A stretch of DNA of 64,000 bases from Acidimicrobiales bacterium (GCA_017883045.1 JADGOJ010000002.1:1-64000); one strand, 5' to 3'; numbered from the stretch's first letter, positions 40,659 to 53,629 are shown. Translations and numbers: made by a program. The notes: a model not told the origin generated them from the sequence alone.

Positions 40659-41140
40659 CTGTAGAGGGCCTCGAGCACCGCTTCGGCGCACAGCACCGGC
40701 GCGGGCGGGACCTGGCGGGCGGCGAAGATCAGGGCGTCGCTCGTGCGACAGTCGAAGACCTCGCGACCCTTGGGCGTCATGAGGTCGAGCTCGGCGTAGA
40801 AGACGCCCTGCTCGCAGCGCACGATGCGCGCCGCGATGACGTCGCACTGCAGGCGTCGCAGCACCGACGCGACCAGCTCGTGGGTGCCCGGTCGGCGTCC
40901 GTCGATGTCCGAGACCGCGTGGTGCAGGGCCACCGCCTCGGGCAGCGCGATGGGGATCGTGAGGTAGCGGTAGGGCGGCTCGGCCTCGGTGAGGTGCACG
41001 AGCGGCGAGGGGTCCGAGAGGTCGTACATCACGGACTCGACGGTCATCACCTTGAACATGACGACGGGCTCGGCGACCCCCTCGTCGACCGGCTCGACGG
41101 CGACGTCGCTCTCGTTGGGAACCGGCGCTCGATCACTCAT
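40655..41140 (-). CDS. Bifunctional nuclease (BFN/DUF151) family protein
   Basis: YRYLTIPIALPEAVALHHAV, FYAELDLMTPKGREVFDCRTSDALIFAAR. Confidence 0.88.
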   Translation of the reverse strand: MSDRAPVPNESDVAVEPVDEGVAEPVVMFKVMTVESVMYDLSDPSPLVHLTEAEPPYRYLTIPIALPEAVALHHAVSDIDGRRPGTHELVASVLRRLQCDVIAARIVRCEQGVFYAELDLMTPKGREVFDCRTSDALIFAARQVPPAPVLCAEAVLEALYS

Positions 41141-41152
41141 CAGGTCACCAGA

Positions 41153-42292
41153 CTAATTGGCGCCTCGACGCGACACCGAGAGCACCAGTCCCCCGGCGAC
41201 GAAGAAGACGAGGGCCGAGGATCCGCCGTAGCTGAGCAGCGGCAGCGGGATGCCGGTCACCGGCATGATGCCCATCGTCATGCCGATGTTCTCGAAGCAG
41301 CTGAAGGCGAAGAAGACGAACACCCCGATGCAGAGCAGCCGGCCCATCGTGTCCTTGGCGTTGCGCCCGATCACGAACATGCGATAGGCCACGAAGCCGA
41401 GCAGCGACACGATCAGGACCGAGCCGACGAAGCCCAGCTGCTCGCCAATGGCGGTGAAGATGAAGTCGGTGCGCTGCTCGGGCACGTAGCCGAGCACGGT
41501 CTGGAGCCCTTGGAAGAACCCCGCCCCGTGCAGCCCGCCCGACCCGATGGCGACCTTGGCGTTGTTCACCTCGTAGATCAGCGCCGCGAGTCGCGGGTCG
41601 TTGGAGTTCTGGTTGATGAACGAGATGAAGCGGTCGATCTGGTACTTGTGCAGCACCTGCAGGTACACCCCCGCCACCACCGAGATCGAGCCGACCACGG
41701 CGAGCAGCGTCATGAACCTCGGGGGCACGCCGGCGATCACCATCATCGACCCGACCACGAGCACGATGATGATCGTGGTGCCGAGGTCGGGCTGGCGAAA
41801 GATGAGCAGCATCGGCACGAGGGTCATGACGATGAGCCGCGCGACGTCGTACATCGTGAGTCCCTCGGGCCGTCGTTGACAGAACGTCGCGATCGCCAGG
41901 ATGAGGATCAGCACGGTGAACTCGCTGGGCTGGATCTGGATGAAGCCGAGGTTGTACCAGCGCTGGGCCCCGAGGGCGCTCTGGCCCACGACGAAGACGC
42001 CCGCGAGGCCGAGCAGCGCGCCGACGTAGAGCGGCGTGGCCACGATCTCGAGGCGCCGGTAGTCGATCAGCGACGTGATGTACATCGCCACGATCCCGAG
42101 CACGACGAAGAGGCCCTGACGCTCGAGGTAGTAGTGGGGGTTGTAGCCGGCGTGGAGCAGCGGCTGGCGCGTGGCGCTGTAGATCATGATGACCCCGGTC
42201 ACCCCGAGCGCGGTCAGGCCCCAGGCGAGGCCCAGGTCGAGCGAGTCCTTCGCGCGCAGGCGCGTCGTGAGGGCGCTGAGGGTGTCGGTCAC
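41153..42292 (-). CDS. rodA: Rod shape-determining protein RodA (second SEDS copy)
   Basis: LGFIQIQPSEFTVLILILAIATF, GIPLPLLSYGGSS; GTG at 42292. Confidence 0.9.
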   Translation of the reverse strand: MTDTLSALTTRLRAKDSLDLGLAWGLTALGVTGVIMIYSATRQPLLHAGYNPHYYLERQGLFVVLGIVAMYITSLIDYRRLEIVATPLYVGALLGLAGVFVVGQSALGAQRWYNLGFIQIQPSEFTVLILILAIATFCQRRPEGLTMYDVARLIVMTLVPMLLIFRQPDLGTTIIIVLVVGSMMVIAGVPPRFMTLLAVVGSISVVAGVYLQVLHKYQIDRFISFINQNSNDPRLAALIYEVNNAKVAIGSGGLHGAGFFQGLQTVLGYVPEQRTDFIFTAIGEQLGFVGSVLIVSLLGFVAYRMFVIGRNAKDTMGRLLCIGVFVFFAFSCFENIGMTMGIMPVTGIPLPLLSYGGSSALVFFVAGGLVLSVSRRGAN

Positions 42293-43071
42293 GAGACCAC
42301 CTCGAGCAGCGCGGCCCCGTCGATCGCCACGTCCCACCACCACTGCATCTGCAGCGCGGCCTGGTAGGCCAGCATCGCCAGGCCGTTCTGCGTGCGACAA
42401 CCGGCCTGCTCGTAGAGCACGCGCCACGCCGACACGCGTGGCTCGTAGGTGATGTCCACGGCCACGGTGCCGGGGCCGACGCCGTGCAGCACGGCCGCCT
42501 CGGTCACCCGACCCGACGCGGGCACGGTGTTGACGATCAGGTCGATCGGCCGGAAGGTCAGGGAGAAGTCGTAGACGTTCTCGTAGCGCGACGTGAGGGC
42601 CTCGACGTTGGCCTGGGTGCGACCGTGCACCGCCACCGACGCGACGTTCGCGCCGACCAGCGCGTCCACGATGGCGCGCGCCGCTCCCCCGGCCCCCAGC
42701 ACCACGGCGTGGCGGTCCTCGACGAGCAGGCCCATCTGGGCGCTCAGCGCGTCCAGGAAGCCCTGGCCGTCGGTCGACGTGCCGAGCACCCGGCCGTCGC
42801 GCACGAGCAGCGAGTTCACCGAGCCGGTGCGCTCGGCCACGGCGTCGAGCGAGTCGCAGTAGTCGCCCGCGACGTCCTTCAGCGGCATCGTGATCGACAG
42901 CGCGTCGAACCGGGCGCCCAGCAGCTCGCCCAGGCGAGCGGCGTCCTCGCGACGGATCTCGACGCGCTCGGAGCTACCGTCGAGACCCGCCAGACGCAGT
43001 CCCTCGCCGTGCAGCTGGGGCGAGACCGAGTGCTCGATGGGGCAGCCGGCGACGCCGAGACGCCACATCAT
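42289..43071 (-). CDS. aroE: Shikimate dehydrogenase
   Basis: GVAGCPIEHSVSPQLH, SITMPLKDVAGDYCD, TDGQGFLDAL; 5' end overlaps mltG stop. Confidence 0.93.
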   Translation of the reverse strand: MMWRLGVAGCPIEHSVSPQLHGEGLRLAGLDGSSERVEIRREDAARLGELLGARFDALSITMPLKDVAGDYCDSLDAVAERTGSVNSLLVRDGRVLGTSTDGQGFLDALSAQMGLLVEDRHAVVLGAGGAARAIVDALVGANVASVAVHGRTQANVEALTSRYENVYDFSLTFRPIDLIVNTVPASGRVTEAAVLHGVGPGTVAVDITYEPRVSAWRVLYEQAGCRTQNGLAMLAYQAALQMQWWWDVAIDGAALLEVVS

Positions 43072-44078
43072 CCGATCCCGTTCTCGGCCGCGATCTGCTC
43101 GTTCTTCAACTGCTCGGCGAACGTCGTCGCGAACGCCATCGTCCCGTCCTTGTTGACGAGGGTGAAGTAGAGCCACGGGCCCGCCGGGGCGTGCAGGACG
43201 GCATTCAGGGCGATCGTGGAGACCACGCAGATCGGCGTCGGCGTCAGGCCGGGGTTCAGGTAGGTGTTGTAGGGCGTCGGGGTCTGGAGCATGGCGTGCG
43301 TCACGGTGCCCCCGTCGAGGCCCAGGTAGTAGAGCACCGTGGCGTCCATCTGCAACGGTCCCCCGCGCTGCAGGCGGTTGAAGATCACCCGGGCCACCTT
43401 TGGCATGTTCTTGGGGTAGTAGCCCTCCTTCTCGACGATGGAGGCGGCGATGACGAGCTGGTAGGCGTCGAGGCCGCTCAACGTCGTCGACGGCGTCAGG
43501 CCAACCGACGACGCCTCCTTCACGAAGCCGTCGACCATGCGTCTGGCCAGCTGGGCGGGCGTCGTGCCCGGCGTGATGATGTACTGGCCCGCGCCGATCA
43601 GGCCCTCGAGCGAGCTGCCCTTGGCGAAGGGGCTGTGGGTCGCGTCGTTGGTGGCGGCCTTCACGAACGAGTTCGCCCACGACGAACCCTTGGCGCTGGC
43701 GACGTTGAGCGCCACCTCGTGCAGGGTCAGCCCCGGGGTGACGTCCGCCACCTTTACGTTGGGCGCCGCGCCGAGGACGGCCCTCACCTTGGCGAAGGAC
43801 GACCCCTGGGCCATCTCGTACGAGCCAGGGTGCACGACCGGCGCGCCGAAGAGGGTGTAGATCCGAAAGGCCAGCGGCGAGGCTATGACGCCCTCGGCGT
43901 GCATCTGCGCGGCGATCGTGGCGAGCGAGTCGCCCGGATGCACGGTGACGATCACCTCCTTGCCGGCACTCGAGAAGATCGGGTCGACCTGGAGGGCGAA
44001 CCATCCCAGCGCCACCAAGATGACCACGGCGCAGGCCGCGAGGAGTCGGCCGAGCGGCCTAGTCAGAATGGAGGGCAT
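43068..44078 (-). CDS. mltG: Endolytic transglycosylase MltG (YceG-like)
   Basis: VIAASIVEKEGYYPKNMPKVARVIFNRL, LQMDATVLYYLG. Confidence 0.93.
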   Translation of the reverse strand: MPSILTRPLGRLLAACAVVILVALGWFALQVDPIFSSAGKEVIVTVHPGDSLATIAAQMHAEGVIASPLAFRIYTLFGAPVVHPGSYEMAQGSSFAKVRAVLGAAPNVKVADVTPGLTLHEVALNVASAKGSSWANSFVKAATNDATHSPFAKGSSLEGLIGAGQYIITPGTTPAQLARRMVDGFVKEASSVGLTPSTTLSGLDAYQLVIAASIVEKEGYYPKNMPKVARVIFNRLQRGGPLQMDATVLYYLGLDGGTVTHAMLQTPTPYNTYLNPGLTPTPICVVSTIALNAVLHAPAGPWLYFTLVNKDGTMAFATTFAEQLKNEQIAAENGIG

Positions 44079-44475
44079 CTATATAGTTTTGCAGCATGAT
44101 GACCGAGGCCGCGCTGTCGACGTGCTCGCGGTGGTCTTTCGTCTTCAAACCGGCCTGTGACAACGACTTCTGGGCCTCGAAGGTCGTCAGGCGCTCGTCC
44201 CACTGGACGACCGGCATCTCGGCGAAGCGGTTGAGGATCGCCTCGTAGAGCTCGTCGGCCAGCCTCGTGCTGGCGGTCTCGTGGCCCGAGAGGGCGACCG
44301 GACGACCGATAACGACGCCCCCGATCGACTCCTCGTCGATCAGCTGGGCCAGTTCGTCGAACAGGGTTGCGTCGTTGACGAGCGCCGGCCGTGGGAACGC
44401 CATGGTCTGGGCCGAGTTCGTGACCGCAATGCCGCAGCGGCGCGTGCCGGGATCGATGCCGAGTAGTCGGGTCAT
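44059..44475 (-). CDS. ruvX: RuvX/YqgF Holliday junction resolvase-like
   Basis: MTRLLGIDPGTRRCGIAV, QWDERLTTFEAQKSL. Confidence 0.92.
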   Translation of the reverse strand: MTRLLGIDPGTRRCGIAVTNSAQTMAFPRPALVNDATLFDELAQLIDEESIGGVVIGRPVALSGHETASTRLADELYEAILNRFAEMPVVQWDERLTTFEAQKSLSQAGLKTKDHREHVDSAASVIMLQNYIDALHSD

Positions 44476-44482
44476 CGAAGGT

Positions 44483-47037
<2,555 letters not shown>

Positions 47038-47041
<4 letters not shown>

Positions 47042-48363
47042 TCTACCGGCGGGCCGGGATTGTCCTGGTCGTCGAGGTTCATCCTCGCGCGCCACTGCTC
47101 GACGATCTCCTGCTCGCGGCCGTAGTCCGAGGGCTCGAAGAACTGCGTGCCGAGCAGCGAGTCGGGCAGGTACTGCTGGGCCACCCACCCGCCCGCGAAG
47201 TCGTGGGGGTAGTCGTAGCCGGTGCCGAAGCCCTGCTCCTCGGCGCCGCGGTAGTTCGAGCCGCGCAGGTGGTCGGGCACCTCGATGGGACCCCCGGCCT
47301 GGACCGCGCGCGTGACCGCGCCGAGCGCGCGGGTGACCGAGTTGCTCTTGGGCATCAGGGCGAGGGCGATCGTCGCGTGGGCCAGGGTGAGTCGACCCTC
47401 GGGCAGCCCGATGAACTCGACGGTGCGCGCCGCGGCGTCGGCGAGCACCAGGCCCATGGGGTCGGCGAGGCCGACGTCCTCGCTCGCGAGGATCACGAGG
47501 CGGCGTGCGAGGAAGCGCGGGCTCTCGCCGGACTCGAGCATCGTGACCAGCCAGTACAGCGCGGCGTCGGGGTCCGAGCCGCGCACCGACTTGATGAAGG
47601 CGCTGATCTGGTCGTAGTGGGTGTCGCGCGACTGGTGGTAGAGACGCCCGTCACGGGCCTGGGCGACGTGGGCGACGTCCACGAGGTTGGTGGGCGGCTC
47701 GTCGGAGCGCGCCAGGATGATCGCGGTGTCGAGGGTGGTCAGCGCCACCCGGGCGTCGCCGTCGGCCGACGAGGTGATCGCCTCGAGCGCCTCGTCGGTG
47801 ATCGACGCGCCGCGCAGGGCCAGCCCGCGGCGCACCAGCACCGCGAGATCCTCGGCCGCGAGGCTGCGCAGCCGCCACAGCGTCGAGCGGCTCATCAGGG
47901 CGGCGTTCACCTCGAAGTAGGGGTTCTCGGTGGTCGCGCCGATCAGCACCACCTGGCCGGTCTCGGTGGCGGGAAGCAAGAGGTCCTGCTGGGACTTGTT
48001 GAAGCGGTGCACCTCGTCGATGAAGAGCACCGTGCGCTGGCCGTGCTCGCCGAGGCGCTCGTTCGCCCGCACTAAGGCCTCGCGCACGTCCTTGACACCG
48101 CTCGTCACGGCCGACAGGCTCTCGGTGGCGTAGCCCGCCGAGGTCGCGAGGATCCGGGCCAGCGTGGTCTTGCCGGTGCCGGCGGGTCCCCAGAGGATCA
48201 TCGAGGTGAGCTGCTTGGCCTCGACGAAGCGGCGCAGCGGTCCCTCCGGTCCGACCAGGTGGTCCAGGCCGACGAGCTCGTCGAGGGTCCGGGGCCGCAG
48301 GAGGTCGGCGAGCGGGGCCGCCTGCTTGAGGCGCTGGGCGACGGCGTCGTCGAAGAGTGACGT
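47038..48363 (-). CDS. rarA: RarA/MgsA-type AAA ATPase; N-terminus without canonical start
   Basis: MILWGPAGTGKTTLARIL, FIDEVHRFNKSQQD. Upstream in-frame codons encode ATSLFDDAVAQRLKQAAPLADLLRPRTLDELVGLDHLVGPEGPLRRFVEAKQLTS, the conserved RarA N-terminus. First ATG/GTG/TTG is at 48201. Confidence 0.88.
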
Positions 48364-48365
48364 GG

Positions 48366-50105
48366 CTAGCCCTTCGGCGCGGTCTTCAAACGCAGGTCGC
48401 GGGCCTGGCGCTCGGAGATGCTCTTGGGCGCGCCGGTCATCAGGTCCGCGCCGGACTGGGTCTTGGGGTACGCGATGACCTCACGGATGTTCTCCTCGCC
48501 CGCGAAGATCGCGGCCAGTCGGTCGAGGCCGACCGCAAAGCCCGCGTGGGGCGGCGCGCCGTACTTGAAGGCGCCGAGCAGGAAGCCGAAGCGGCTCTCC
48601 GCCTCCTCGTCACTGATCCCGAGCGCCTTGAAGACGCGCGACTGGATGTCGGCGCGATGGATGCGCACCGAGCCGCTGCCGAGCTCCCAGCCGTTCAGCA
48701 CCAGGTCGTAGGCCTGGGAGCGGACCTTCAGCGGATGCGTCTCGATCAGGTCGAGGTCGTCGGGGTGGGGCATCGTGAAGGGGTGGTGGGCGGCTTGGAG
48801 GTTGCCGTCCTCGTCGACGCCCTCGAACATCGGGAAATCGGTGATCCAGACGTAGTGGTGCGGCCCCTCGCTCACCGGTGGCGAGCCGAGGGTGACGCGC
48901 AGCGCCCCGAGCACCTTGCAGGCCTCGCTGTGCTCGTCGGCGACGCACAGGACGATGTCGCCGACCTCGGCCCCGTCGACGGCCCTGATGGCCGCGCTCT
49001 CGGCCTCGTTGAGGAACCTCGCCAGCGGCGAGTCGAGCCCCTCGGGGGTGATGCGGAACCACGCGAGGCCCTTGGCGCCGAGCTCTTTGGCGTGGTCGGT
49101 CAGCTGGTCGAGCCGGCTGCGCGAGAAGCTGGCGCCGCCGGGCACTCGCATCGCCTTCACGGTCGTGGCGCTGAAGGCCTTCACCTCGGTGCGCACGAAC
49201 ACCTCCGAGAGGTCCTCGAGCGCCATGCCAAAGCGCAGGTCGGGCTTGTCGGTGCCGTAGCGGTCGAGCGCCTCGGCCCAGGTCATCGACGGGATGGTCC
49301 CGGGGCGCACGCCGGTGACGGCCTCGGCGGCGTCGAGCACGGCGCGCGACACGAAGCCGAGCACGTCGTCTTGGGTGACGAAGCTGGCCTCGAGGTCGAG
49401 CTGGGTGAACTCGAACTGACGGTCGGCGCGCAGGTCCTCGTCGCGCAGGCAGCGCGCGATCTGGTAGTAGCGATCGAAGCCGCCGACCATCAGCAGCTGC
49501 TTGGCGATCTGGGGGCTCTGGGGAAGGACGTAGAACTCGCCGGGGTGCAGTCGCGAGGGCACCACGAACTCGCGCGCGCCCTCGGGCGTCGGAGCCCACA
49601 GCAATGGCGTCTCGACCTCGCAGAAGCCCTGGGCGTCCATGGCCCGGCGAAGGGCGCCGTTCACGACCGCGCGCAGGCGCAGGTTCCGCTGCATCTGCTC
49701 GCGGCGCAGGTCGAGGAACCGGTAGCGCAACCGCACCTGCTCGTCGATGTCGACGCGGTCGTCGAGCTGGAACGGCGGCGGCTCCGCGGCGGACAGCACC
49801 TCGACGGTGCAGTCGGTCAGCTCGATTCGGCCCGTCGCGAGCCGGTCGTTGAGCGTGCCCTCGGGACGGCGCGTCACCGTGCCGGTGACCCTCACGACGT
49901 ACTCGCTGCGCACGTCGACCGATCCGTCGACGACGGCCTGGACGAGGCCCGTGCGGTCGCGGATGTCGAGGAACGCGAGGTGCTCGCCGTGCTCGCGGCG
50001 CTTCGCGACCCAACCGCACACGCTCAGCACGCGCCCGACGTGGCTCTCGTCGAGCGAGGCGCACAGGAGGTCGCGCATGCTGGTGGATTCGTGGTGCTGG
50101 GACAT
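48366..50105 (-). CDS. aspS: Aspartyl-tRNA synthetase
   Basis: VCGWVAKRREHGEHLAFLDIRDRTG, RYRFLDLRREQMQRN, GFAVGLDRLAA. Confidence 0.97.
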   Translation of the reverse strand: MSQHHESTSMRDLLCASLDESHVGRVLSVCGWVAKRREHGEHLAFLDIRDRTGLVQAVVDGSVDVRSEYVVRVTGTVTRRPEGTLNDRLATGRIELTDCTVEVLSAAEPPPFQLDDRVDIDEQVRLRYRFLDLRREQMQRNLRLRAVVNGALRRAMDAQGFCEVETPLLWAPTPEGAREFVVPSRLHPGEFYVLPQSPQIAKQLLMVGGFDRYYQIARCLRDEDLRADRQFEFTQLDLEASFVTQDDVLGFVSRAVLDAAEAVTGVRPGTIPSMTWAEALDRYGTDKPDLRFGMALEDLSEVFVRTEVKAFSATTVKAMRVPGGASFSRSRLDQLTDHAKELGAKGLAWFRITPEGLDSPLARFLNEAESAAIRAVDGAEVGDIVLCVADEHSEACKVLGALRVTLGSPPVSEGPHHYVWITDFPMFEGVDEDGNLQAAHHPFTMPHPDDLDLIETHPLKVRSQAYDLVLNGWELGSGSVRIHRADIQSRVFKALGISDEEAESRFGFLLGAFKYGAPPHAGFAVGLDRLAAIFAGEENIREVIAYPKTQSGADLMTGAPKSISERQARDLRLKTAPKG

Positions 50106-50112
50106 GGTCACT

Positions 50113-51399
50113 TCAATCGTTCAGTAGGTTGGCGAGCGCGAGGGCGACCTCTCGTCGAGCGACGCTTCGCTGGAGCTGCTCGAAGTTGTCGCTGCGCAGG
50201 TCCCTAATCGTAACCTCGCCGGCCGCGTGCTCCTTGGGGCCGATCAAGAGCGCGAACCGGGCCCCGGACTTGTCGGCCACCTTCATCTGGGCCTTCATCG
50301 AGCGCCGGTCGTAGGCGCGGTCGGTCGCGAAGCCCGCCGAGCGCAGCTCGTCGACGAGGACGGTGGCGACGTCCTCGTCGGTCGTGTCGATGACGAACAG
50401 GTCGAGGGTGCGGTTGAGAAGGTTGCGCGGCTCGACGTCCTCGGCGTCGCGCGCGAGCAAGAGCCGCTCGATGCCGCTGCCGAAGCCGATCCCGCTCGTG
50501 GGCTTGCCGCCCAGCTGCTCGGCTAGCTTGTCGTAGCGCCCTCCCCCGCCAATGGCGTCCTGGGCGCTGTCGAGGGCCTCGGAGACGAACTCGAACGTGG
50601 TGCGGGTGTAGTAGTCGAAGCCGCGCACCAGACGCGGGTTCAGCGAGCTCTCGATGCCGATCGACGAGAGGCCCGCCACGACCGTCTCGAAGTGCGCGCG
50701 GCACGGGTCGCAGATGTGGTCGATCAGCATTGGCCCCATCGTCGTGACCGCGACGCACTGCACCTTCTTGCAGTCGAGCACCCGCAGCGGATTCTGGTGC
50801 CAGACGTCCCTGTGGTCGACGCAGAGCCCGTCGACGTTCTCCACGAGGTGCTTGCGCAGCCGCTCGACGTAGGCCGCGCGGCACTCGTCGTGGCCCATCG
50901 AGTTCACCATGAGTCGCACGCGCGCCAGCCCGATCGCCTCGTAGAAGCGCTGCGCGAGGGCGATCACCTCGACGTCGACGGCGGGGTCGTCGGTGCCGAG
51001 CACCTCGACGCCCAGCTGGTGGTGCTGGCGGTAGCGCCCGGCCTGGGGCCGCTCGTAGCGAAAGGCCGGCGTGACGTACCACGCCTTCCAGGGCGTGGTC
51101 GGGTTGTGCTGGACGTAGGCGCGCACGATCGGCGCGGTCCCTTCGGGTCGCAGCGCGTAGATGCGGTCGCCCCGGTCGGCGAAGACGTACATCTCCTTCT
51201 TGGCGACGTCGCTGTGCTCACCGATCCCCCGGTTGAACACGCCGACCTCCTCGAACATCGGCGTGACCGCTAGTTCGAAGCCGTAGCGGTAGGCGAACTG
51301 AGCGAAGGTGGCGACCAGTCCCTCCCACTGCGCCGACGCGGGACCGAGGACGTCGTGGGTCCCGACGGGGGCCTGGAATGTCGTGATCGGTTCGCTCAT
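50113..51399 (-). CDS. hisS: Histidyl-tRNA synthetase
   Basis: LRPEGTAPIVRAY, GRYDKLAEQLGG, class II motifs. Confidence 0.97.
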   Translation of the reverse strand: MSEPITTFQAPVGTHDVLGPASAQWEGLVATFAQFAYRYGFELAVTPMFEEVGVFNRGIGEHSDVAKKEMYVFADRGDRIYALRPEGTAPIVRAYVQHNPTTPWKAWYVTPAFRYERPQAGRYRQHHQLGVEVLGTDDPAVDVEVIALAQRFYEAIGLARVRLMVNSMGHDECRAAYVERLRKHLVENVDGLCVDHRDVWHQNPLRVLDCKKVQCVAVTTMGPMLIDHICDPCRAHFETVVAGLSSIGIESSLNPRLVRGFDYYTRTTFEFVSEALDSAQDAIGGGGRYDKLAEQLGGKPTSGIGFGSGIERLLLARDAEDVEPRNLLNRTLDLFVIDTTDEDVATVLVDELRSAGFATDRAYDRRSMKAQMKVADKSGARFALLIGPKEHAAGEVTIRDLRSDNFEQLQRSVARREVALALANLLND

Positions 51400-53609
51400 G
51401 AAGTCTTGTTCTGTCCGGGGAGCTGGCGGAACGCGTCGAAGACTCCGTCAACTCCCTTGAGGGCTGCCAAGAGACTACTGAGGTGCGCGGGGTCGGCGAG
51501 CTCGACGTCAAAGACCATGCGCACGATCCGCGAGCCCGACGTCGAGGAACTGCTCGAGATGATGTTGAGGTGGTACTCGGCCACGACCTTGGACACGTCG
51601 AGCAAGAGCCGCGAGCGGTCAAAGGCCATGACCTCGAGCACGGCGCGGTACTGCCCGCTCACCGAGCCGTCCCACTCGACGTCGATGATGCGCTCGCCGA
51701 GGCGGTGCGCGAGCGCCACCGCGTTGGAGCAGTCGTCGCGGTGCACCGACACGCCGCGTCCCTGGGTGATGAAGCCCATGATGCTGTCACCGGGCACCGG
51801 CGAGCAGCATCGCGCGAGGTGGATCATGACGTCGTCGAGGCCCTCGACGTAGACACCCGCGGAACGGCGCGTCGTGCGGCTCGAGCGCGGCATCTTGGTG
51901 ACGGTCGTGGGCATCTGCTCGGACTCGCCCCCGCCGCGCAGCTCGCGGTCGAGGCGTTGGACGACCGCGAGCGCCGAGATCTGGCCGCTGTCGATCGCCA
52001 TGAACAGAGCGTCGATGTCCTCGAGGTTCATCGAGGCGATCACCGCGTCGAGCGCGCTCGAAGAGAGCGACGTCGCGATGGGCAGGCCCTCGCGGCGCAG
52101 CGCCTTGGTGAGCTCCTCGCGACCGCCTTCGATCGCGTCGTCGCGACGCTCGCGCTGGAACCACTGGCGGATCTTGGACTTGGCCCGCGAGGACTGGGCG
52201 ATGGCGAGCCAGTCGCGCGACGGACCCGCGCTCGCGCTCTTGGAGGTGACGATCTCGACGACGTCGGCCGAGCGCAGCACGGTGTCGAGCGGCACGAGCC
52301 GACCGTTCACCTTGGCGCCCACGCAGTGGTGGCCGACCTCGGTGTGCACGGCGTAGGCGAAGTCGATGGTGGTAGCCCCCTCGATCAGGGCGATCACCCG
52401 GCCCTTGGGCGTGAAGACGTAGACCTCATCCTGACCGAGGTCGAGCTTCAGCGCCTCGAGGAAGGCGATCGGGTCGTTCTCCTCCTCTTCGACGTCGGCC
52501 AGGCGCTGCATCCAGGCGACCTCCTTGTTCGAGGCCCCCTCCTTGTAGCCCCAGTGGGCCGCGACGCCGAACTCCGCGCGACGGTGCATCTCGTGGGTGC
52601 GCACCTGGACCTCGACGGACTTGCCGCGCGGTCCGATCACCGTCGTGTGCAGCGACTGGTACAGGTTGAACTTGGGTGAGTTGATGTAGTCCTTGAACCG
52701 ACCCTGCACCGGGGACCAGAGCGCGTGGATCGCCCCGAGCACCGCCCAGCAGTCGCGCTCCTCGTCGACGATGACGCGCAGACCCACCAGGTCGAAGATC
52801 TCGTCGAACTCCTTGCCGCCGATGACCATCTTCTCGTAGATGCTCCAGAGGTGCTTCGGTCGTCCCCGGACCTCGCCCTTGATTCCGAACTCGTCGAGCT
52901 TGGCCGAGAGCGTGGTCATGACCTCGCCGAGGTAGGCCTCGCGCTCGGGCTGGCGCGCGGCGACCATCTGCTCGATCTCCGCGTAGCGCTTGGGGTGCAG
53001 CGTCGCGAAGCTGAGGTCCTCGAGCTGCCACTTGACCTGCTGGACACCGAGTCGGTGCGCGAGCGGGGCATAGACGTCGAGAGTCTCCTGGGCGATCGAG
53101 CGCTGACGGGCCATCGGCATCACCGAGATCGTGCGCATGTTGTGCAGTCGGTCGGCGAGCTTGATCAGCAGCACGCGCCAGTCCTGGGCCATGGCGATGA
53201 ACATCTTGCGGATCGTGGCGGCCTGCTGCTCCTCCTTGGAGTCGAACTCCAGCCGGTCGAGCTTGGTGACCCCGTCGACCACGGCGGCGACCTGGTCGCC
53301 GAACTCCTTGCCCAGCCACTCCTTGGTGACGCCGGTGTCCTCCACGGCGTCGTGCAGCAGCGCCGCCGTGATGGTCACCTCGTCGAGGCCCAGGTCGGCC
53401 GCGATGCCGGCCACCGCGATCGGGTGGGTGACGTAGGGCTCGCCCGTGCGGCGCAGCTGGCCCTCGTGGGCGTTGATCGCGGCGAGGCCGGCCCGGCGAA
53501 TCAACTCGACATTCCCGTCCTCGTGGTGCTCGAGGAAGTGCCCGATGACACGCTCGATCGAGCCGATCAGCGCCGGATCGGCCGATGACCTCGAAGTGAC
53601 ACTGACCAT
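51396..53609 (-). CDS. relA: Bifunctional (p)ppGpp synthetase/hydrolase
   Basis: HD domain ITAALLHDAVEDT, synthetase KSIYEKM-like region, TGS and ACT domains. Confidence 0.97.
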   Translation of the reverse strand: MVSVTSRSSADPALIGSIERVIGHFLEHHEDGNVELIRRAGLAAINAHEGQLRRTGEPYVTHPIAVAGIAADLGLDEVTITAALLHDAVEDTGVTKEWLGKEFGDQVAAVVDGVTKLDRLEFDSKEEQQAATIRKMFIAMAQDWRVLLIKLADRLHNMRTISVMPMARQRSIAQETLDVYAPLAHRLGVQQVKWQLEDLSFATLHPKRYAEIEQMVAARQPEREAYLGEVMTTLSAKLDEFGIKGEVRGRPKHLWSIYEKMVIGGKEFDEIFDLVGLRVIVDEERDCWAVLGAIHALWSPVQGRFKDYINSPKFNLYQSLHTTVIGPRGKSVEVQVRTHEMHRRAEFGVAAHWGYKEGASNKEVAWMQRLADVEEEENDPIAFLEALKLDLGQDEVYVFTPKGRVIALIEGATTIDFAYAVHTEVGHHCVGAKVNGRLVPLDTVLRSADVVEIVTSKSASAGPSRDWLAIAQSSRAKSKIRQWFQRERRDDAIEGGREELTKALRREGLPIATSLSSSALDAVIASMNLEDIDALFMAIDSGQISALAVVQRLDRELRGGGESEQMPTTVTKMPRSSRTTRRSAGVYVEGLDDVMIHLARCCSPVPGDSIMGFITQGRGVSVHRDDCSNAVALAHRLGERIIDVEWDGSVSGQYRAVLEVMAFDRSRLLLDVSKVVAEYHLNIISSSSSTSGSRIVRMVFDVELADPAHLSSLLAALKGVDGVFDAFRQLPGQNKTS

Positions 53610-53621
53610 GAGGTCAGCCTA
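53610..53621 (-). promoter_or_regulatory. Putative leaderless promoter -10 of relA
   Basis: TAGGCT-gacctc-ATG. Confidence 0.6.
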
Positions 53622-53629
53622 CCGGTGAG

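Noticed and set aside
39272-42367. 1031-aa + strand ORF spanning FtsW-like, BFN and rodA
   Set aside because: Out of frame with a clear SEDS protein and then antisense to BFN and rodA; low-complexity, no recognisable motifs.
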